Positions 1 through 9,608 of a stretch of 64,000 nt of DNA are shown one piece after another (positions within the stretch are counted from its first letter, which is position 1; each line of letters opens with the position of its first letter). Source of the DNA: Sneathiella litorea (GTDB lineage: Bacteria; Pseudomonadota; Alphaproteobacteria; Sneathiellales; Sneathiellaceae); assembly GCF_009882915.1 (NCBI RefSeq), contig NZ_WTUW01000002.1:258693-322692 (forward strand), in the 5' to 3' direction. The position numbers were made by a program, and so were the translations under genes. The notes under the pieces were generated by a model, which worked only from the letters and a program-made list of their open reading frames with translations, searched no databases and was not told the DNA's origin.

Positions 1-2
1 TT

Positions 3-1007
3 GGAAAAATCGCGGCGGGCCAGACCTTGAGTCTGGAAGAAGCAAAAACAGCCTTCAATACCATCCTGTCCGGAGATGCAACACCGGCGCAAATGGGTGC
101 CTTCCTGATGGGCCTGCATTTGCGCGGTGAAACCGTTGACGAGCTCATCGGCGGTGTCTCGGTACTGCGCGAAAAAGCCACCTATATCACCGCGCCGGAG
201 AATGCCGTCGATGTTGTTGGTACCGGTGGCGATGGACATGGTACGCTCAATATTTCAACCGCAGCCGCCTTCGTGACGGCCGGTGCCGGCGTTCCGGTCG
301 CCAAGCACGGCAACAAAGCCGCCTCCTCCCGCTCGGGAACCGCGGATGTACAGGCCGTGCTCGGCATCAATACGGAATGCGATTTTGAACTGACACAACG
401 CGCGGTGCAGGAAGCCGGTATCGGTTTTATGGTTGCCTATCGCCACCATGGCGCAATGCGACATGTCGGCCCAACCCGGATTGAGCTTGGCATTCGCACC
501 ATTTTCAATCTGCTCGGGGTGATGTCCAATCCCGCCGCTGTCAAACGGCAATTGATCGGTGTTTACGATCCTCGCTGGATGCGCCCAATGGCAGAAACGC
601 TAAAAGAACTTGGATCTGTTCATATCTGGGTGATGCATGGTTCAGACGGTCTCGATGAACTGACAACGACAGGCCCATCAAAAGTTGTTGAGATGAAGAA
701 CGGGAAGTTTTCCGAGTTTGAAGTGACTCCAGAAGAATTCGGCCTCAAAAAAGTCTCCCTCGATGATCTGAAAGGTGGAACGCCTGATGAGAATGCCGAG
801 GCACTCATGGCTCTTCTGAACGGCACGAAAAGCCCTTACCGGGATGTGACCCTGCTCAATGCAGGTGCCGCAATCATGATCGGCGGTAAATGCGATACCG
901 TCGCCGACGGCATCGCGCTTGCTGAACAATCGATTGACTCCGGTGCCGCGCTGAAGGCCTTTGAAACTCTCAAGCGTATCTCCAATGATAAAGGAAATGG
1001 CGCATGA
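3..1007 (+). CDS. trpD: Anthranilate phosphoribosyltransferase, 5' end cut by window
   Basis: TrpD transfers the phosphoribosyl group of PRPP to anthranilate, the second step of tryptophan synthesis in the cytoplasm. The reading frame is already open at base 3 and reads [15 protein letters not shown], which matches the usual family N-terminus, so the real start lies just left of the window. The TTG at 27 is only an internal codon. The PRPP-binding GTGGDG motif and the [12 protein letters not shown] segment are intact, and the C-terminal part is full length. It overlaps trpC by four bases (ATGA), so the two are probably translationally coupled. Identification is by family motifs and by the trpD-trpC-moaC-moeA order common in alphaproteobacteria. 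Confidence 0.96.
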   Translation, partial: GKIAAGQTLSLEEAKTAFNTILSGDATPAQMGAFLMGLHLRGETVDELIGGVSVLREKATYITAPENAVDVVGTGGDGHGTLNISTAAAFVTAGAGVPVAKHGNKAASSRSGTADVQAVLGINTECDFELTQRAVQEAGIGFMVAYRHHGAMRHVGPTRIELGIRTIFNLLGVMSNPAAVKRQLIGVYDPRWMRPMAETLKELGSVHIWVMHGSDGLDELTTTGPSKVVEMKNGKFSEFEVTPEEFGLKKVSLDDLKGGTPDENAEALMALLNGTKSPYRDVTLLNAGAAIMIGGKCDTVADGIALAEQSIDSGAALKAFETLKRISNDKGNGA

Positions 1008-1795
1008 GTATTCTTGCAAAAATCTGTGACGACAAGCGAGAGCATATCCGCGACGCGAAGGAACGCGTTTCGTTCTCTGATATTGAGGCGGCGGCAAAGG
1101 CGGCAGAAGCCCCGCGCGGCTTTATACGCGCCCTAAAAGCCCGTCGGCAGGCCGGAGAATATGGCTTGATTGCCGAAATCAAGAAAGCCTCCCCTTCCAA
1201 AGGGTTGATCCGCGCAGATTTTGATCCAACCTCACTGGCCACCGCCTATGAAAGCGGAGGCGCCACCTGCTTGTCTGTACTTACCGACATTCCTTATTTT
1301 CAAGGCTCTGATGATTATCTGGTAGCCGCCCGGAGCGCTGTCTCTCTCCCAGTTCTTCGAAAAGATTTCATGCTCGATTCCTATCAGGTGGCCGAGGCAA
1401 GAGCACTTGGTGCCGACTGCATCCTGCTTATCATGGCCGCGCTTGAGGATACCCAGGCGCAAGAGCTGGAAGCCTGCGCCCATGAATGGGGCATGGATGT
1501 CCTGATCGAGGTTCATGACCGGGAAGAGCTTGACCGTGCCGTTAAACTTAAAAGCCCGTTGATAGGCATTAATAACCGAAACCTGAAAACGCTCGAGGTT
1601 AATATCGCGACAACAGAAGCGCTGGCGGGAGCCTTGCCCGACGGCTGCCTTTCTGTCAGTGAGAGCGGCCTCTATACGCCAGCAGATCTTACCCGGATGG
1701 AAAAGGCCGGCTGCGGTTGCTTTCTGGTTGGGGAATCACTGATGCGGCAGGATGACGTTGCGGCGGCCGTTCGCGCACTGCTCAGTCGGGCATAA
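1004..1795 (+). CDS. trpC: Indole-3-glycerol phosphate synthase
   Basis: TrpC closes the indole ring of CdRP with loss of CO2 and water, the fourth step of tryptophan synthesis. The 263-residue protein is a single (beta/alpha)8 barrel and is not fused to TrpF. Visible hallmarks are [12 protein letters not shown] near residue 60, [12 protein letters not shown] near 118 with the catalytic lysine, LIEVHD with the catalytic glutamate, [14 protein letters not shown], and the phosphate-binding SESGL. The ATG at 1004 overlaps the trpD stop and has AAGGAA upstream. moaC follows after nine bases, so the trp genes probably share a transcript with the molybdenum cofactor genes. Confidence 0.97.
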   Translation: MSILAKICDDKREHIRDAKERVSFSDIEAAAKAAEAPRGFIRALKARRQAGEYGLIAEIKKASPSKGLIRADFDPTSLATAYESGGATCLSVLTDIPYFQGSDDYLVAARSAVSLPVLRKDFMLDSYQVAEARALGADCILLIMAALEDTQAQELEACAHEWGMDVLIEVHDREELDRAVKLKSPLIGINNRNLKTLEVNIATTEALAGALPDGCLSVSESGLYTPADLTRMEKAGCGCFLVGESLMRQDDVAAAVRALLSRA

Positions 1796-1804
1796 GGAGA
1801 TCTC

Positions 1805-2281
1805 ATGAGCGGACTGACCCATTTTGACAAAAAGGGCGCCGCCCATATGGTTGATGTCGGCGGCAAGGATGTGACCGAACGCGAGGCTACCGCTACAACC
1901 AGCATCAGAATGGCACCGGGAACACTTCAGCTCATACAGGACGGCGACGCAAAAAAAGGTGATGTGCTGGGCGTTGCCCGCCTAGCCGGGATTATGGCCG
2001 CCAAGAAAACTGCGGACCTTATTCCGCTTTGCCATCCACTCGCCCTTTCTAATGTTACGGTGGAATTTATCATCCACGAAGCGGATAATCGAATTGAGGT
2101 CCAGGCGACCTGCAAGCTAAAAGGCCGTACAGGCGTGGAAATGGAAGCACTCACTGCCGCGTCCATCGCTGCGCTGACCATCTATGATATGTGCAAGGCT
2201 GTGGATCGCGGCATGACTATCGTTGAAACTAAGCTGCTTAAAAAAACAGGCGGCAAATCAGGAACTTATGAAGCATCATGA
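1805..2281 (+). CDS. moaC: Cyclic pyranopterin monophosphate synthase
   Basis: MoaC converts the 3',8-cyclo-GTP product made by MoaA into cyclic pyranopterin monophosphate, the first stable molybdopterin precursor. The 158-residue length fits the family. The LCHPL motif is at residues 75-79. The conserved block [11 protein letters not shown] is followed by YDMCKAVD, which carries Asp128 and Lys131, the same numbers as the E. coli catalytic pair. A clear AAGGAGA Shine-Dalgarno precedes the ATG. The stop overlaps moeA as ATGA, so two molybdenum cofactor enzymes are translationally coupled. moaA is not in the window. Confidence 0.97.
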   Translation: MSGLTHFDKKGAAHMVDVGGKDVTEREATATTSIRMAPGTLQLIQDGDAKKGDVLGVARLAGIMAAKKTADLIPLCHPLALSNVTVEFIIHEADNRIEVQATCKLKGRTGVEMEALTAASIAALTIYDMCKAVDRGMTIVETKLLKKTGGKSGTYEAS

Positions 2282-3492
2282 TCTCTGTAGATGAAGCTCG
2301 TGCAAAGATCCTGAAAGACATTCGACCCGTTGGCACAGAAGTGATTGCGCTAAGCCATGCCTCAGGCCGTGTCATGGCGAATGACGCGATTTCCCGCAGG
2401 ACACAACCGCCTTCCGATATGTCGGCAATGGACGGATTCGCCGTCAAGGCGGCTGATATTGTAACCACCCCGGTCGACCTTAAAATTATCGGGGAGGTTC
2501 CCGCGGGCGGTGGCTTAAATATAGAGGTTAAAGCTGGCGAAGCTGTCCGAATTTTCACTGGCGCGCCACTCCCTCGGGGAACCGATACCATTGTCATTCA
2601 GGAAGATACTGAATTTACTGAGGAAACTGTCACCATTAAGGAAGGGTCCGCCAAAGGCACCTATGTGCGTCCTGCCGGACTAGATTTCCGGGAGGGAGAC
2701 GTCGGACTTTCCGCACCGAAGATTCTCGCGCCCCGGGATATCGGGCTCCTTGCGTCAATGAATATTCCCTGGGTGACGGTTCGGCGCAAACCTAGGATCG
2801 CCCTGCTCTCTACCGGAGATGAGCTTGTTCGCCCGGGAGAACCCCTCGGTACGAACCAGATTATTTCCTCTAACAGCCTGCTTGTTGCCTCAATAATCGA
2901 GGCCGCAGGTGGTGAAGCGCTTGATCTTGGTATTGCCAAGGATAATGCGGAGTCTCTACGCGAGAAAGTACAGGACGCGAAATCTGCAGATATGCTGATT
3001 ACCCTCGGCGGTGCTTCAGTTGGCGATCACGACTTGATCCAACCCGTGCTTGGCAAGGAAGGCCTCTCGGTTGATTTTTGGCGTATCGCCATGCGCCCCG
3101 GTAAACCACTGATATTTGGTAGCTTTGCGGAAATCCCGATGCTCGGAATGCCGGGCAATCCGGTTTCGAGCATGATCTGCAGTTATCTTTTTCTCATTCC
3201 TGCGCTTGATGTCCTTCGCGGACTCCCGCCTCGCCATCCCCCGCGCCAAAAAGCAGTTCTCGGCCATGACCTGAAACAAAATGACCGGCGTGAAGATTAT
3301 ATGCGGGCACAAATCATTGGTGAGGAAAACGGCCTGCCCCTTGTTCAGCTTTTCTCGAAGCAGGATAGTTCCATGCTCTCGCCCCTCTCTTCTGCTGATT
3401 GCCTTATCGTCCGTGAACCATTTGCCGAAGCCCTTGTGAAAGGTGCCGAGGTTGAGATGATCCCCCTCACCCATCCCTATCCGGCTGTCTAG
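2278..3492 (+). CDS. moeA: Molybdopterin molybdenumtransferase
   Basis: MoeA inserts molybdate into adenylylated molybdopterin, the last general step of molybdenum cofactor synthesis. The 404 residues match the usual four-domain MoeA. Domain markers in order are [11 protein letters not shown] near residue 50, the DTIVIQED strand, STGDELV at the start of the MogA-like domain, [10 protein letters not shown] near 245 (the molybdopterin-binding GG-S-G-D motif), [10 protein letters not shown] and GMPGNPVSS. It starts inside the moaC stop codon. No terminator-like hairpin is visible before the lexA promoter 30 bases after its stop, so some read-through into lexA is possible. Confidence 0.96.
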   Translation: MISVDEARAKILKDIRPVGTEVIALSHASGRVMANDAISRRTQPPSDMSAMDGFAVKAADIVTTPVDLKIIGEVPAGGGLNIEVKAGEAVRIFTGAPLPRGTDTIVIQEDTEFTEETVTIKEGSAKGTYVRPAGLDFREGDVGLSAPKILAPRDIGLLASMNIPWVTVRRKPRIALLSTGDELVRPGEPLGTNQIISSNSLLVASIIEAAGGEALDLGIAKDNAESLREKVQDAKSADMLITLGGASVGDHDLIQPVLGKEGLSVDFWRIAMRPGKPLIFGSFAEIPMLGMPGNPVSSMICSYLFLIPALDVLRGLPPRHPPRQKAVLGHDLKQNDRREDYMRAQIIGEENGLPLVQLFSKQDSSMLSPLSSADCLIVREPFAEALVKGAEVEMIPLTHPYPAV

Positions 3493-3521
3493 GCAAAGGG
3501 CAGAAATCCGGCGTTTTTAAC

Positions 3522-3550
3522 TTGACGTAAAACGAGAACTTTTGTAGAAC
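3522..3550 (+). promoter_or_regulatory. lexA promoter with overlapping SOS box
   Basis: A -35 element TTGACG (3522-3527) and a -10 element TAGAAC (3545-3550) are separated by exactly 17 bases. The sequence GAACTTTTGTAGAAC (3536-3550) is a perfect alphaproteobacterial SOS box, GTTC-N7-GTTC read on the other strand, and it covers the spacer and the -10. LexA bound here would occlude RNA polymerase, so lexA is autoregulated. The boxes and spacing are seen directly. Binding is inferred from the known alphaproteobacterial LexA motif. Confidence 0.85.
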
Positions 3551-3560
3551 ATTTGCAAAT

Positions 3561-3575
3561 GTTTGTGATTTGTTC
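3561..3575 (+). promoter_or_regulatory. Second, imperfect SOS box before lexA
   Basis: GTTTGTGATTTGTTC is one base away from GTTC-N7-GTTC. It lies 10 bases downstream of the perfect box, between the likely transcription start and the lexA ribosome-binding site. It could be a second LexA site that tightens autoregulation, or a chance match in an AT-rich leader. Confidence 0.4.
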
Positions 3576-3593
3576 TTTATGGTGGATTTCCTT

Positions 3594-4331
3594 ATGCTGA
3601 CAAAAAAGCAGCACCAACTCCTTCTTTATATCCACGATTGTCTCGAAAATCGAGGGGTGTCCCCATCCTTTGACGAGATGAAGGAAGCGCTTGATTTAAA
3701 ATCAAAATCTGGAATTCACCGATTAATAACAGGGTTAACCGAACGGGGGTTTATCCGGCGTCTGCCCCACCGTGCGCGGGCGCTTGAGGTCCTGAAATTG
3801 CCTGATGACCTGAAAAACAAGATTGCGGCTGAAGATAAGGGATCGGATGCGAGCTCATCTCCCAATCTTGTGGAAGTCAATTTTGGGCATAAAGACCTGA
3901 AGAAAGATAGTCCGGCGGATGCTGACACTGTCCTTTCAGAAGCAGATTCATCTCTCTCCCTGCCTCTTTACGGACGGATCGCAGCTGGTACAGCTATCGA
4001 GGCGCTGAGTGATCCGACCAGTTTTGTCAATGTTCCGGCAGGCATGGTTGGCTCAGGTCAGCATTACTGCCTTGAAGTTGCCGGTGATTCGATGATCGAC
4101 GTCGGCATTTTTGATGGAGACACGGTCATTATTCGTGAAAATGAAACGGCCGAGAACGGAAAAATTGTTGTCGCATTGATTGACGATAATGAAGTCACAC
4201 TCAAAAGACTACGTCGCAAGGGCGGGTCTATTGCACTGGAAGCTGCAAATCCGGAATATGAAACCCGCATCTTCGGCCCGGACAGGGTTAAAGTGCAGGG
4301 CCATCTGGTGGGGCTTTTCCGTCAGTATTAG
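3594..4331 (+). CDS. lexA: SOS repressor LexA
   Basis: LexA represses DNA-damage genes and cleaves itself when RecA filaments form. The start at the ATG of [10 protein letters not shown] is chosen because this is the family N-terminus and GGTGGA lies upstream. The frame extends back to a TTG at 3570, but that codon sits inside an SOS-like box. In the 245-residue product the winged-helix DNA-binding domain covers about 1-65, with SKSGIHRLI as the recognition helix. An unusually long acidic linker follows (about 70-120). The cleavage site is Ala131-Gly132 in GRIAAGTAI, and the catalytic dyad is Ser166 (GDSMID) and Lys204 (VTLKRL). It is convergent with comEC, with only eight bases between the stops. 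Confidence 0.97.
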   Translation: MLTKKQHQLLLYIHDCLENRGVSPSFDEMKEALDLKSKSGIHRLITGLTERGFIRRLPHRARALEVLKLPDDLKNKIAAEDKGSDASSSPNLVEVNFGHKDLKKDSPADADTVLSEADSSLSLPLYGRIAAGTAIEALSDPTSFVNVPAGMVGSGQHYCLEVAGDSMIDVGIFDGDTVIIRENETAENGKIVVALIDDNEVTLKRLRRKGGSIALEAANPEYETRIFGPDRVKVQGHLVGLFRQY

Positions 4332-4339
4332 GAAATCCC

Positions 4340-6439
4340 CTATTCTTTTGTCGGGCTTTCTGAGTTTTCTCGATATCGCGCCGGAACCCATGGGCGCCGC
4401 CCACGCAAGCCATGGGTTGTTTCAACATGGATTTCACCATCTTTTTCAAAATACAGGCTATGCGCTCCACGTCGCCATAGGTCAAATCGATCAATAACAA
4501 GCCGCGCATCGTTGCACTCCTTTGGCGCAGGAATACGGCTCACGATTATGTCCGCACGTGCGCAATCCATTTCAACGCCCGCCATAGTTGTCGGAAATGC
4601 AATCACATCCGGATGTCGGCGATAAGCGCAGCCATTTGGATCACAAACAAGGTTCGACGGCTTCTCTTCGGTTATTTCCTTCCCCATAACAAGCTGCCAG
4701 CGTTCCGCTTCAAACCGATCAGCCCGACGAGTTGAAAAATAAGTCTCCCCCGCCTCTGTTTTCAGAGCATATAGATTACCACTTTCGGAGATCAGGACAT
4801 CGGGAGATCTGTTCGCAAGGAATGTGAGCAATAATACAGCCAACATTGGTAAAGCAAACCAGCGGACCGGTTGCCGCCAAACGATAAACCAGAGTCCTAT
4901 AAATGTTATCCCGATCAGTTGAAACACGGAGAAGGAACCAAGATACATCACAGCGCTTGGCCAGGAAGCCGTTTCACGCGCTACCCAGAGAATTAGATCG
5001 ATTCCACTTCCAACAATGGCCAGGGGAAAGGTCAATTCAAAGGGATAGCCGATGAACGCCAAAATGACACCCGGCATAACCCATAGTCCCATCACCGGAA
5101 CAGCCAGGAGGTTGGCAATCAGACTATAGGTCGCCACTTGCCCAAAATGGTAAAGGGCGAAGGGTGCCGTCGCAAGACCTGCAACAAGAGAGGTGAGCGC
5201 AACGCCAGAGAGATAGGCAAATCCCCGCCGGACGGCCCCGCCACTGCGGGCGAACTGGCCAAGTCGCGGCCCAACCTGCTCATACAGTGAAATCAGGGCA
5301 AACACGGCGGCAAAGGACATCTGGAAGCTGGCACTTACCAGGCTTTCCGGGAATAATGATAATATAATCACGGCCGCAATTGCCACCATCCGAAGCGAAA
5401 GTGCCGTACGGTCAAAGCAAATTGCAATAAAGAGGGCGGCAATCATAATAAAGGCGCGAACGGCAGAGACACTCATCCCGCTGACAAAAAGATATCCCGT
5501 CAAGCCGACCAGTGCGATGAGGGCAGCAATCTTCTTTACGGGGTAATAAAGAGCAATATAGGGCGATAGCACCAGCAAGAAACGCGCTGCGAAAAAAATC
5601 AGCCCCCCAATCATCCCCATATGCATACCCGAAATCGCAAGCAGATGGGCCAGACCGGAAAAGCGCATATCATCGAGCTGTGACTGCGGTATCGCAGCCT
5701 TGTCGCCCGTCATGATCGCGATAATAAAACCGGCATTTTCTGACGATGCCTGTGTCAGCACGAAACTGGCGATACTGGCCCGCATTTCGGCAGACAGACC
5801 TTGAATCCGGGTCAGCAGATTATGGTTGTGTCCGACGACCTCAAATGAGCTGATACTATAACCGACAGCGCCAATTGATTGAAAATAGGAATGGCGCTGA
5901 AAATCATATCCGCCGGGGTACGCGGGTTCCGGCGGCGGCAAAAGAACGGCTTTTACCCGGATGAGCTGTCCAGGAGTGATATCTTGAAAATTGCTCCGTG
6001 AAGAGAGCCGAATATATTTAAGCGGCGGAATGTTGTCTTTTTCAGAAAAGTTCAAATCTCCAATTAGAAAGCGCGCCGATTTAGGGCCGGTTGATTTTTC
6101 CTGAATACGTCCAGTAAGTTCCGTCACCTGCTTTTTCTGCAATATGGGCGCATCGACAATAGCTGTGCGCGTTAGACCCACAGAGAATCCAATGGTGACA
6201 AGAAATAACGAACCCACCAGTAATCGCAGTCCAAAATTTGGGTAATCTCTAAGGGGAACTAAAAGGATTGCCAGAAAACCCGGCAAAATCAGCCATGACA
6301 AACCAGGTTCAACGGGAAGCGCGAAATAGAGCGCTATACCGAAGCCAATCAGTGCCGGAAACCAGAGAAACCAGCGTGTTCGGTCCCTAAGAAACTGATC
6401 CGGTAAATTTTCATGATCTTTCAAGCCCGAAAGGATCAT
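4340..6439 (-). CDS. comEC: ComEC/Rec2-family DNA uptake channel protein
   Basis: Members of this family form the inner-membrane channel that carries single-stranded DNA into the cytoplasm during transformation. The 699-residue protein begins with two or three membrane helices, then a soluble OB-like DUF4131 region (about residues 95-200). The polytopic Competence domain follows, marked by HLLAISGMHMGM near 270. The C-terminal ~110 residues are soluble but show no HXHXDH motif, so a metallo-beta-lactamase domain is not evident. The start at ATG 6439 is preferred because GGAAGG precedes it by eight bases; a GTG three codons earlier is possible. lexA and gltX flank it, a conserved alphaproteobacterial arrangement. 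Natural competence of this strain is not shown. Confidence 0.9.
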   Translation of the reverse strand: MILSGLKDHENLPDQFLRDRTRWFLWFPALIGFGIALYFALPVEPGLSWLILPGFLAILLVPLRDYPNFGLRLLVGSLFLVTIGFSVGLTRTAIVDAPILQKKQVTELTGRIQEKSTGPKSARFLIGDLNFSEKDNIPPLKYIRLSSRSNFQDITPGQLIRVKAVLLPPPEPAYPGGYDFQRHSYFQSIGAVGYSISSFEVVGHNHNLLTRIQGLSAEMRASIASFVLTQASSENAGFIIAIMTGDKAAIPQSQLDDMRFSGLAHLLAISGMHMGMIGGLIFFAARFLLVLSPYIALYYPVKKIAALIALVGLTGYLFVSGMSVSAVRAFIMIAALFIAICFDRTALSLRMVAIAAVIILSLFPESLVSASFQMSFAAVFALISLYEQVGPRLGQFARSGGAVRRGFAYLSGVALTSLVAGLATAPFALYHFGQVATYSLIANLLAVPVMGLWVMPGVILAFIGYPFELTFPLAIVGSGIDLILWVARETASWPSAVMYLGSFSVFQLIGITFIGLWFIVWRQPVRWFALPMLAVLLLTFLANRSPDVLISESGNLYALKTEAGETYFSTRRADRFEAERWQLVMGKEITEEKPSNLVCDPNGCAYRRHPDVIAFPTTMAGVEMDCARADIIVSRIPAPKECNDARLVIDRFDLWRRGAHSLYFEKDGEIHVETTHGLRGRRPWVPARYRENSESPTKE

Positions 6440-6506
6440 GGCTTGCACCTTCCAACGGCATACTTGCCCTCTGCCAAGACACAGGGTACAAATGCCTGCT
6501 TTTTAA

Positions 6507-6532
6507 TTGATCACACAGATCAAATTTATAAC
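6507..6532 (+). promoter_or_regulatory. Putative gltX promoter with palindromic operator
   Basis: A perfect inverted repeat TTGATC-N5-GATCAA (6507-6523) ends four bases before a -10-like TATAAC (6527-6532), 25 bases upstream of the gltX ATG. An adequate -35 at the right spacing is not obvious; TTAATT at 18 bases is the best. The spacing does not fit an FNR site, which has a 4-base gap between TTGAT and ATCAA. It may be an operator for an unknown regulator, or chance. Confidence 0.35.
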
Positions 6533-6557
6533 CGAACGAATTGCAAAGTAAATTCTT

Positions 6558-7961
6558 ATGACTGTCGTAACACGTTTCGCCCCCTCTCCAACCGGCTTCC
6601 TGCATATTGGCGGAGCCCGCACGGCGCTGTTCAATTGGCTATACGCCCGCCACCACAAGGGAAAGTTCCTGCTCCGGATCGAGGATACGGATCGAGAAAG
6701 ATCAACCGAGGCGGCAATCGAGGCTATTTTCGGCGGAATGAAGTGGCTGGGACTGGACTGGGATGAAGAGCCCATTTTTCAGTTTTCGCAACGCGAACGC
6801 CATGTCGAAATTGCCAATCAACTGCTGGAGCAAGGTAAGGCCTACTATTGCTACGCGTCCAGGGAAGAGTTGGCAGAGATGCGCGAAACCGCCCGCGCGG
6901 AAGGCCGCCCTCCTGTCTACGATGGCCGCTGGCGTGATCGCGACCCATCTGAGGCGCCCGCTGGAGTCGATCCAGTTGTCCGGTTTAAATCCCCGAATGA
7001 AGGCAATACGATTGTCCACGACAAGGTTCAGGGTGATGTCACCTTCGCCAACGAGCAACTTGATGACATGATTCTGCTCCGTGCGGATGGAACGCCGACT
7101 TACATGCTCTCCGTTGTTGTCGACGATTACGATATGGGTGTAACGGACATTATACGGGGAGATGACCACCTCACAAACGCGGCACGGCAAATACAACTTA
7201 TCGAGGCGATTGGCTGGGCCGTCCCAAATCATACACATATCCCACTGATTCACGGCCCGGATGGCGCGAAACTATCGAAAAGACATGGTGCCCTCGGTGT
7301 AGAGGCATATCGTGATATGGGGTATTTACCAGAAGCGCTACGGAACTACCTGCTACGGCTCGGTTGGTCCCATGGAGACGACGAGGTGATTTCCACAGAG
7401 CAAGCCATTGAATGGTTTAACCTTGAAAATATTGGAAAATCAGCGGCGCGTTTTGATTTTGCCAAGCTTGAAAACCTCAATGGCCTCTATATCCGCAGTG
7501 CGAACGACGCCTATTTAACGGGTCTTGTAGCTCCGATTCTCGCTGAAAAAACAGGCCAGGATTTATCTCCTAATCAACTGAATTTAATAGAAAAAGCCAT
7601 GAACGGCTTGAAAGAACGCGCAAAATCTGTAAACTCCCTCGCTGAGAGTTCCGTATTTCTGATTGCCGAGCGACCGCTTGCGCTGGACAAAAAAGCTAAA
7701 AGCCTGATTACCGAAGAGGCGAGCGCTGTTCTGATGCGACTGGCGGACCGTTTAGAGATCCTTGACGTATGGAATGCGGAAACGGTTGAAGCAGCCATCC
7801 GAGCGGCAGCGGACGCTGAAGATATCAAATTAGGGAAAATCGCACAGCCTTTAAGGGCTGCGTTGACAGGAACCACGGTTTCACCCGGAATATTTGACGT
7901 CTTGGACGTCTTGGGCCGGGAGCAGTCCGTCGGACGCATTCGAGATGTGCTTTCGGAATAG
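6558..7961 (+). CDS. gltX: Glutamyl-tRNA synthetase
   Basis: GltX charges tRNA with glutamate, and in many alphaproteobacteria it also mischarges tRNA-Gln for later amidation by GatCAB. The 467-residue class I synthetase has the HIGH-type motif in [13 protein letters not shown] (residues 7-19) and the KMSKS-type motif KLSKR at 238-242. FLLRIEDTD and the YDGRWRDR segment are also typical. The C-terminal anticodon-binding alpha-helical domain is complete. It is transcribed away from comEC, with a 118-base divergent gap. A terminator-like hairpin follows at 8019. The Shine-Dalgarno is weak (AAAGTAAA). Confidence 0.97.
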   Translation: MTVVTRFAPSPTGFLHIGGARTALFNWLYARHHKGKFLLRIEDTDRERSTEAAIEAIFGGMKWLGLDWDEEPIFQFSQRERHVEIANQLLEQGKAYYCYASREELAEMRETARAEGRPPVYDGRWRDRDPSEAPAGVDPVVRFKSPNEGNTIVHDKVQGDVTFANEQLDDMILLRADGTPTYMLSVVVDDYDMGVTDIIRGDDHLTNAARQIQLIEAIGWAVPNHTHIPLIHGPDGAKLSKRHGALGVEAYRDMGYLPEALRNYLLRLGWSHGDDEVISTEQAIEWFNLENIGKSAARFDFAKLENLNGLYIRSANDAYLTGLVAPILAEKTGQDLSPNQLNLIEKAMNGLKERAKSVNSLAESSVFLIAERPLALDKKAKSLITEEASAVLMRLADRLEILDVWNAETVEAAIRAAADAEDIKLGKIAQPLRAALTGTTVSPGIFDVLDVLGREQSVGRIRDVLSE

Positions 7962-8018
7962 GAACGAATGCATCAGGGCGCAGAACTACCGACGAGCATA
8001 TCGTCACAATAGAATGAG

Positions 8019-8040
8019 AAATTCCACCGGGAATTTTTTT
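8019..8040 (+). terminator. Rho-independent terminator after gltX
   Basis: The stem AAATTCC/GGAATTT (7 bp, loop ACCG) runs directly into a tract of seven T. The stem is AT-rich, so termination may be partial. It is 57 bases after the gltX stop and 48 bases before gltA, which makes an attenuator in the gltA leader equally possible. Confidence 0.55.
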
Positions 8041-8046
8041 GTAAAT

Positions 8047-8088
8047 ATGGGCGTGTCTATGCCTGAAAATAAAAAAGGAAGTGGATGA
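8047..8088 (+). CDS. Possible 13-codon leader ORF abutting gltA
   Basis: An ATG at 8047 opens a 13-codon frame (MGVSMPENKKGSG) whose TGA at 8086-8088 is followed at once by the gltA ATG at 8089. The gltA Shine-Dalgarno (AAGGAAG) lies inside this frame. Stop-start contact of this kind allows translational coupling. The mini-ORF has no convincing Shine-Dalgarno of its own, so it may be chance. The peptide has no recognisable motif. Confidence 0.25.
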   Translation: MGVSMPENKKGSG

Positions 8089-9396
8089 ATGAGTAGCTCT
8101 ACTGTTACTGGCAATGTCACCTTGTCTGAAGGGGCCGACGACAACACGATTAGTCTACCGTTAATCGCGGGCACTGTTGGTCCGTCGGTAATTGACGTTC
8201 GTAAATTATATGCCGATACAGGTCATTTCACCTATGATCCGGGTTTTACCTCAACAGCCTCCTGTGATTCCGCAATCACCTATATCGATGGCGACCAGGG
8301 CATCTTGATGCACCGCGGCTATAAGATTGAGGAACTGGCAGAAAAAAGCGACTTCATGGATGTCTGCTATCTGTTGCTGAAGGGGGAACTTCCCAACGTC
8401 AGCGAGAAAGACAAATTTTCACACGATATCACCTACCATACCATGCTGCACGAGCAGTTGACCCAATTCTACAGGGGTTTTCGTCGCGACGCGCATCCGA
8501 TGGCTATTATGGTCGGCGTGGTTGGCGCACTTTCCGCCTTCTATCATGACAGCACAGATATTACCGACCCGACGCAACGCATGGTCGCAAGTTACCGCCT
8601 GATCGCGAAAATGCCAACGATCGCGGCAATGGCCTACAAATACTCCGTTGGACAGCCGTTTATCTATCCAAGCAATGAAATGTCTTATGCGGAGAATTTT
8701 CTGCATATGACATTCAGCGTCCCGGCGGAAAGATACAAGATGTCCCCGACAATTGTGCGGGCAATGGACCGGATCTTCATTCTTCATGCGGATCATGAGC
8801 AGAATGCGTCAACGTCAACGGTACGTCTTGCCGGCTCCTCCGGCGCAAATCCGTTTGCCTGTATTGCTGCAGGCATCGCCTGCCTTTGGGGTCCTGCACA
8901 TGGTGGCGCAAATGAAGCCGTCCTGACAATGCTCAAGGAAATCGGCAGTGTTGACCGTGTTCAAGAGTTTATTGCCAAGGCAAAGGACAAGAATGATCCT
9001 TTCCGCCTGATGGGTTTTGGTCACCGGGTTTATAAAAATTACGACCCGCGCGCCAAGGTCATGCAACAGACCTGTTATGAAGTTCTAGATGAACTCGGTA
9101 TCAAAGATGAACCGATGCTTAAACTGGCAATGGAACTTGAGAAGATTGCGCTGGAAGATCCTTATTTCGTTGAGAAAAAGCTCTTCCCGAATGTCGACTT
9201 CTACTCCGGTATCATTCTTCAGGCACTCGGGTTCCCGACGAGTATGTTCACCGTGCTCTTCGCCCTTGCCCGCACCGTCGGCTGGGTAGCCCAGTGGAAC
9301 GAGATGATGGAAGATCCCTCACAGAAGATCGGCCGCCCGCGTCAGCTATATACGGGCTATACCGAACGTCCCTTTGTTGAGTTGGACAAACGGTAA
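8089..9396 (+). CDS. gltA: Type II citrate synthase
   Basis: GltA condenses oxaloacetate with acetyl-CoA to form citrate and so controls entry to the TCA cycle. The 435 residues match the hexameric, NADH-sensitive Gram-negative type. The catalytic triad is visible as His271 (HGGANEAVL), His312 ([17 protein letters not shown]) and Asp370 (NVDFYSG), equivalent to E. coli His264, His305 and Asp362. The N-terminal beta-rich region typical of type II enzymes is present ([20 protein letters not shown]). The Shine-Dalgarno AAGGAAG lies upstream. It follows gltX, the usual alphaproteobacterial order. Confidence 0.97.
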   Translation: MSSSTVTGNVTLSEGADDNTISLPLIAGTVGPSVIDVRKLYADTGHFTYDPGFTSTASCDSAITYIDGDQGILMHRGYKIEELAEKSDFMDVCYLLLKGELPNVSEKDKFSHDITYHTMLHEQLTQFYRGFRRDAHPMAIMVGVVGALSAFYHDSTDITDPTQRMVASYRLIAKMPTIAAMAYKYSVGQPFIYPSNEMSYAENFLHMTFSVPAERYKMSPTIVRAMDRIFILHADHEQNASTSTVRLAGSSGANPFACIAAGIACLWGPAHGGANEAVLTMLKEIGSVDRVQEFIAKAKDKNDPFRLMGFGHRVYKNYDPRAKVMQQTCYEVLDELGIKDEPMLKLAMELEKIALEDPYFVEKKLFPNVDFYSGIILQALGFPTSMFTVLFALARTVGWVAQWNEMMEDPSQKIGRPRQLYTGYTERPFVELDKR

Positions 9397-9400
9397 TCTG

Positions 9401-9604
9401 ATGAGCGGTGTCTCGCATAGAAACAAGAAAATAGCGCCTTCGGTCCCAACCGGAGGCGCCACTTCTGCGAGACGACTTTATCTTAGGGCGGCGAACGATA
9501 ACCGAGCGCCGCTTTTTTACCGTGTCAAGAAACTCGCAATGATTTTATTGCCTGCATCGGCTCTGATATTCTTTGCTATCGCATGGTACTTCGGTAGTAA
9601 TTAA
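9401..9604 (+). CDS. Small single-pass membrane protein, function unknown
   Basis: The ATG at 9401, four bases after the gltA stop, gives 67 residues. The first ~45 are polar and basic and contain RAANDNRAPL, an AANDNRAP-type sequence that I recognise from small alphaproteobacterial proteins. The C-terminus is one hydrophobic segment (about 50-64, LLPASALIFFAIAWYF), so it is probably a tail-anchored inner-membrane protein. The Shine-Dalgarno is weak, so expression may depend on read-through and coupling from gltA. A strong hairpin lies inside the gene near its start. It is convergent with gloA. No function can be assigned. Confidence 0.55.
   Translation: MSGVSHRNKKIAPSVPTGGATSARRLYLRAANDNRAPLFYRVKKLAMILLPASALIFFAIAWYFGSN
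9434..9459 (+). other. Strong GC-rich hairpin just after gltA
   Basis: GCGCCTTCGGT pairs with ACCGGAGGCGC over 11 bp (one G-U), with a CCCA loop. It starts 37 bases after the gltA stop, inside the following small ORF. No T-tract follows, so it is not a classic intrinsic terminator. It could protect the gltA mRNA 3' end or reduce expression of the downstream ORF. Confidence 0.5.
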
Positions 9605-9608
9605 GCGG

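Noticed and set aside
27-29. TTG at 27 as the trpD start
   Set aside because: The frame is open to the window edge and the preceding residues match the TrpD N-terminus, so the gene is truncated by the window rather than started here.
3570-3593. TTG start adding eight residues to LexA
   Set aside because: The codon lies inside an SOS-like box, the added residues do not match the family, and the ATG at 3594 has a better ribosome site.
6507-6523. FNR/CRP-type site upstream of gltX
   Set aside because: The half-sites TTGAT and ATCAA are seven bases apart instead of four, so it is not an FNR box. It is kept only as an unassigned palindrome.
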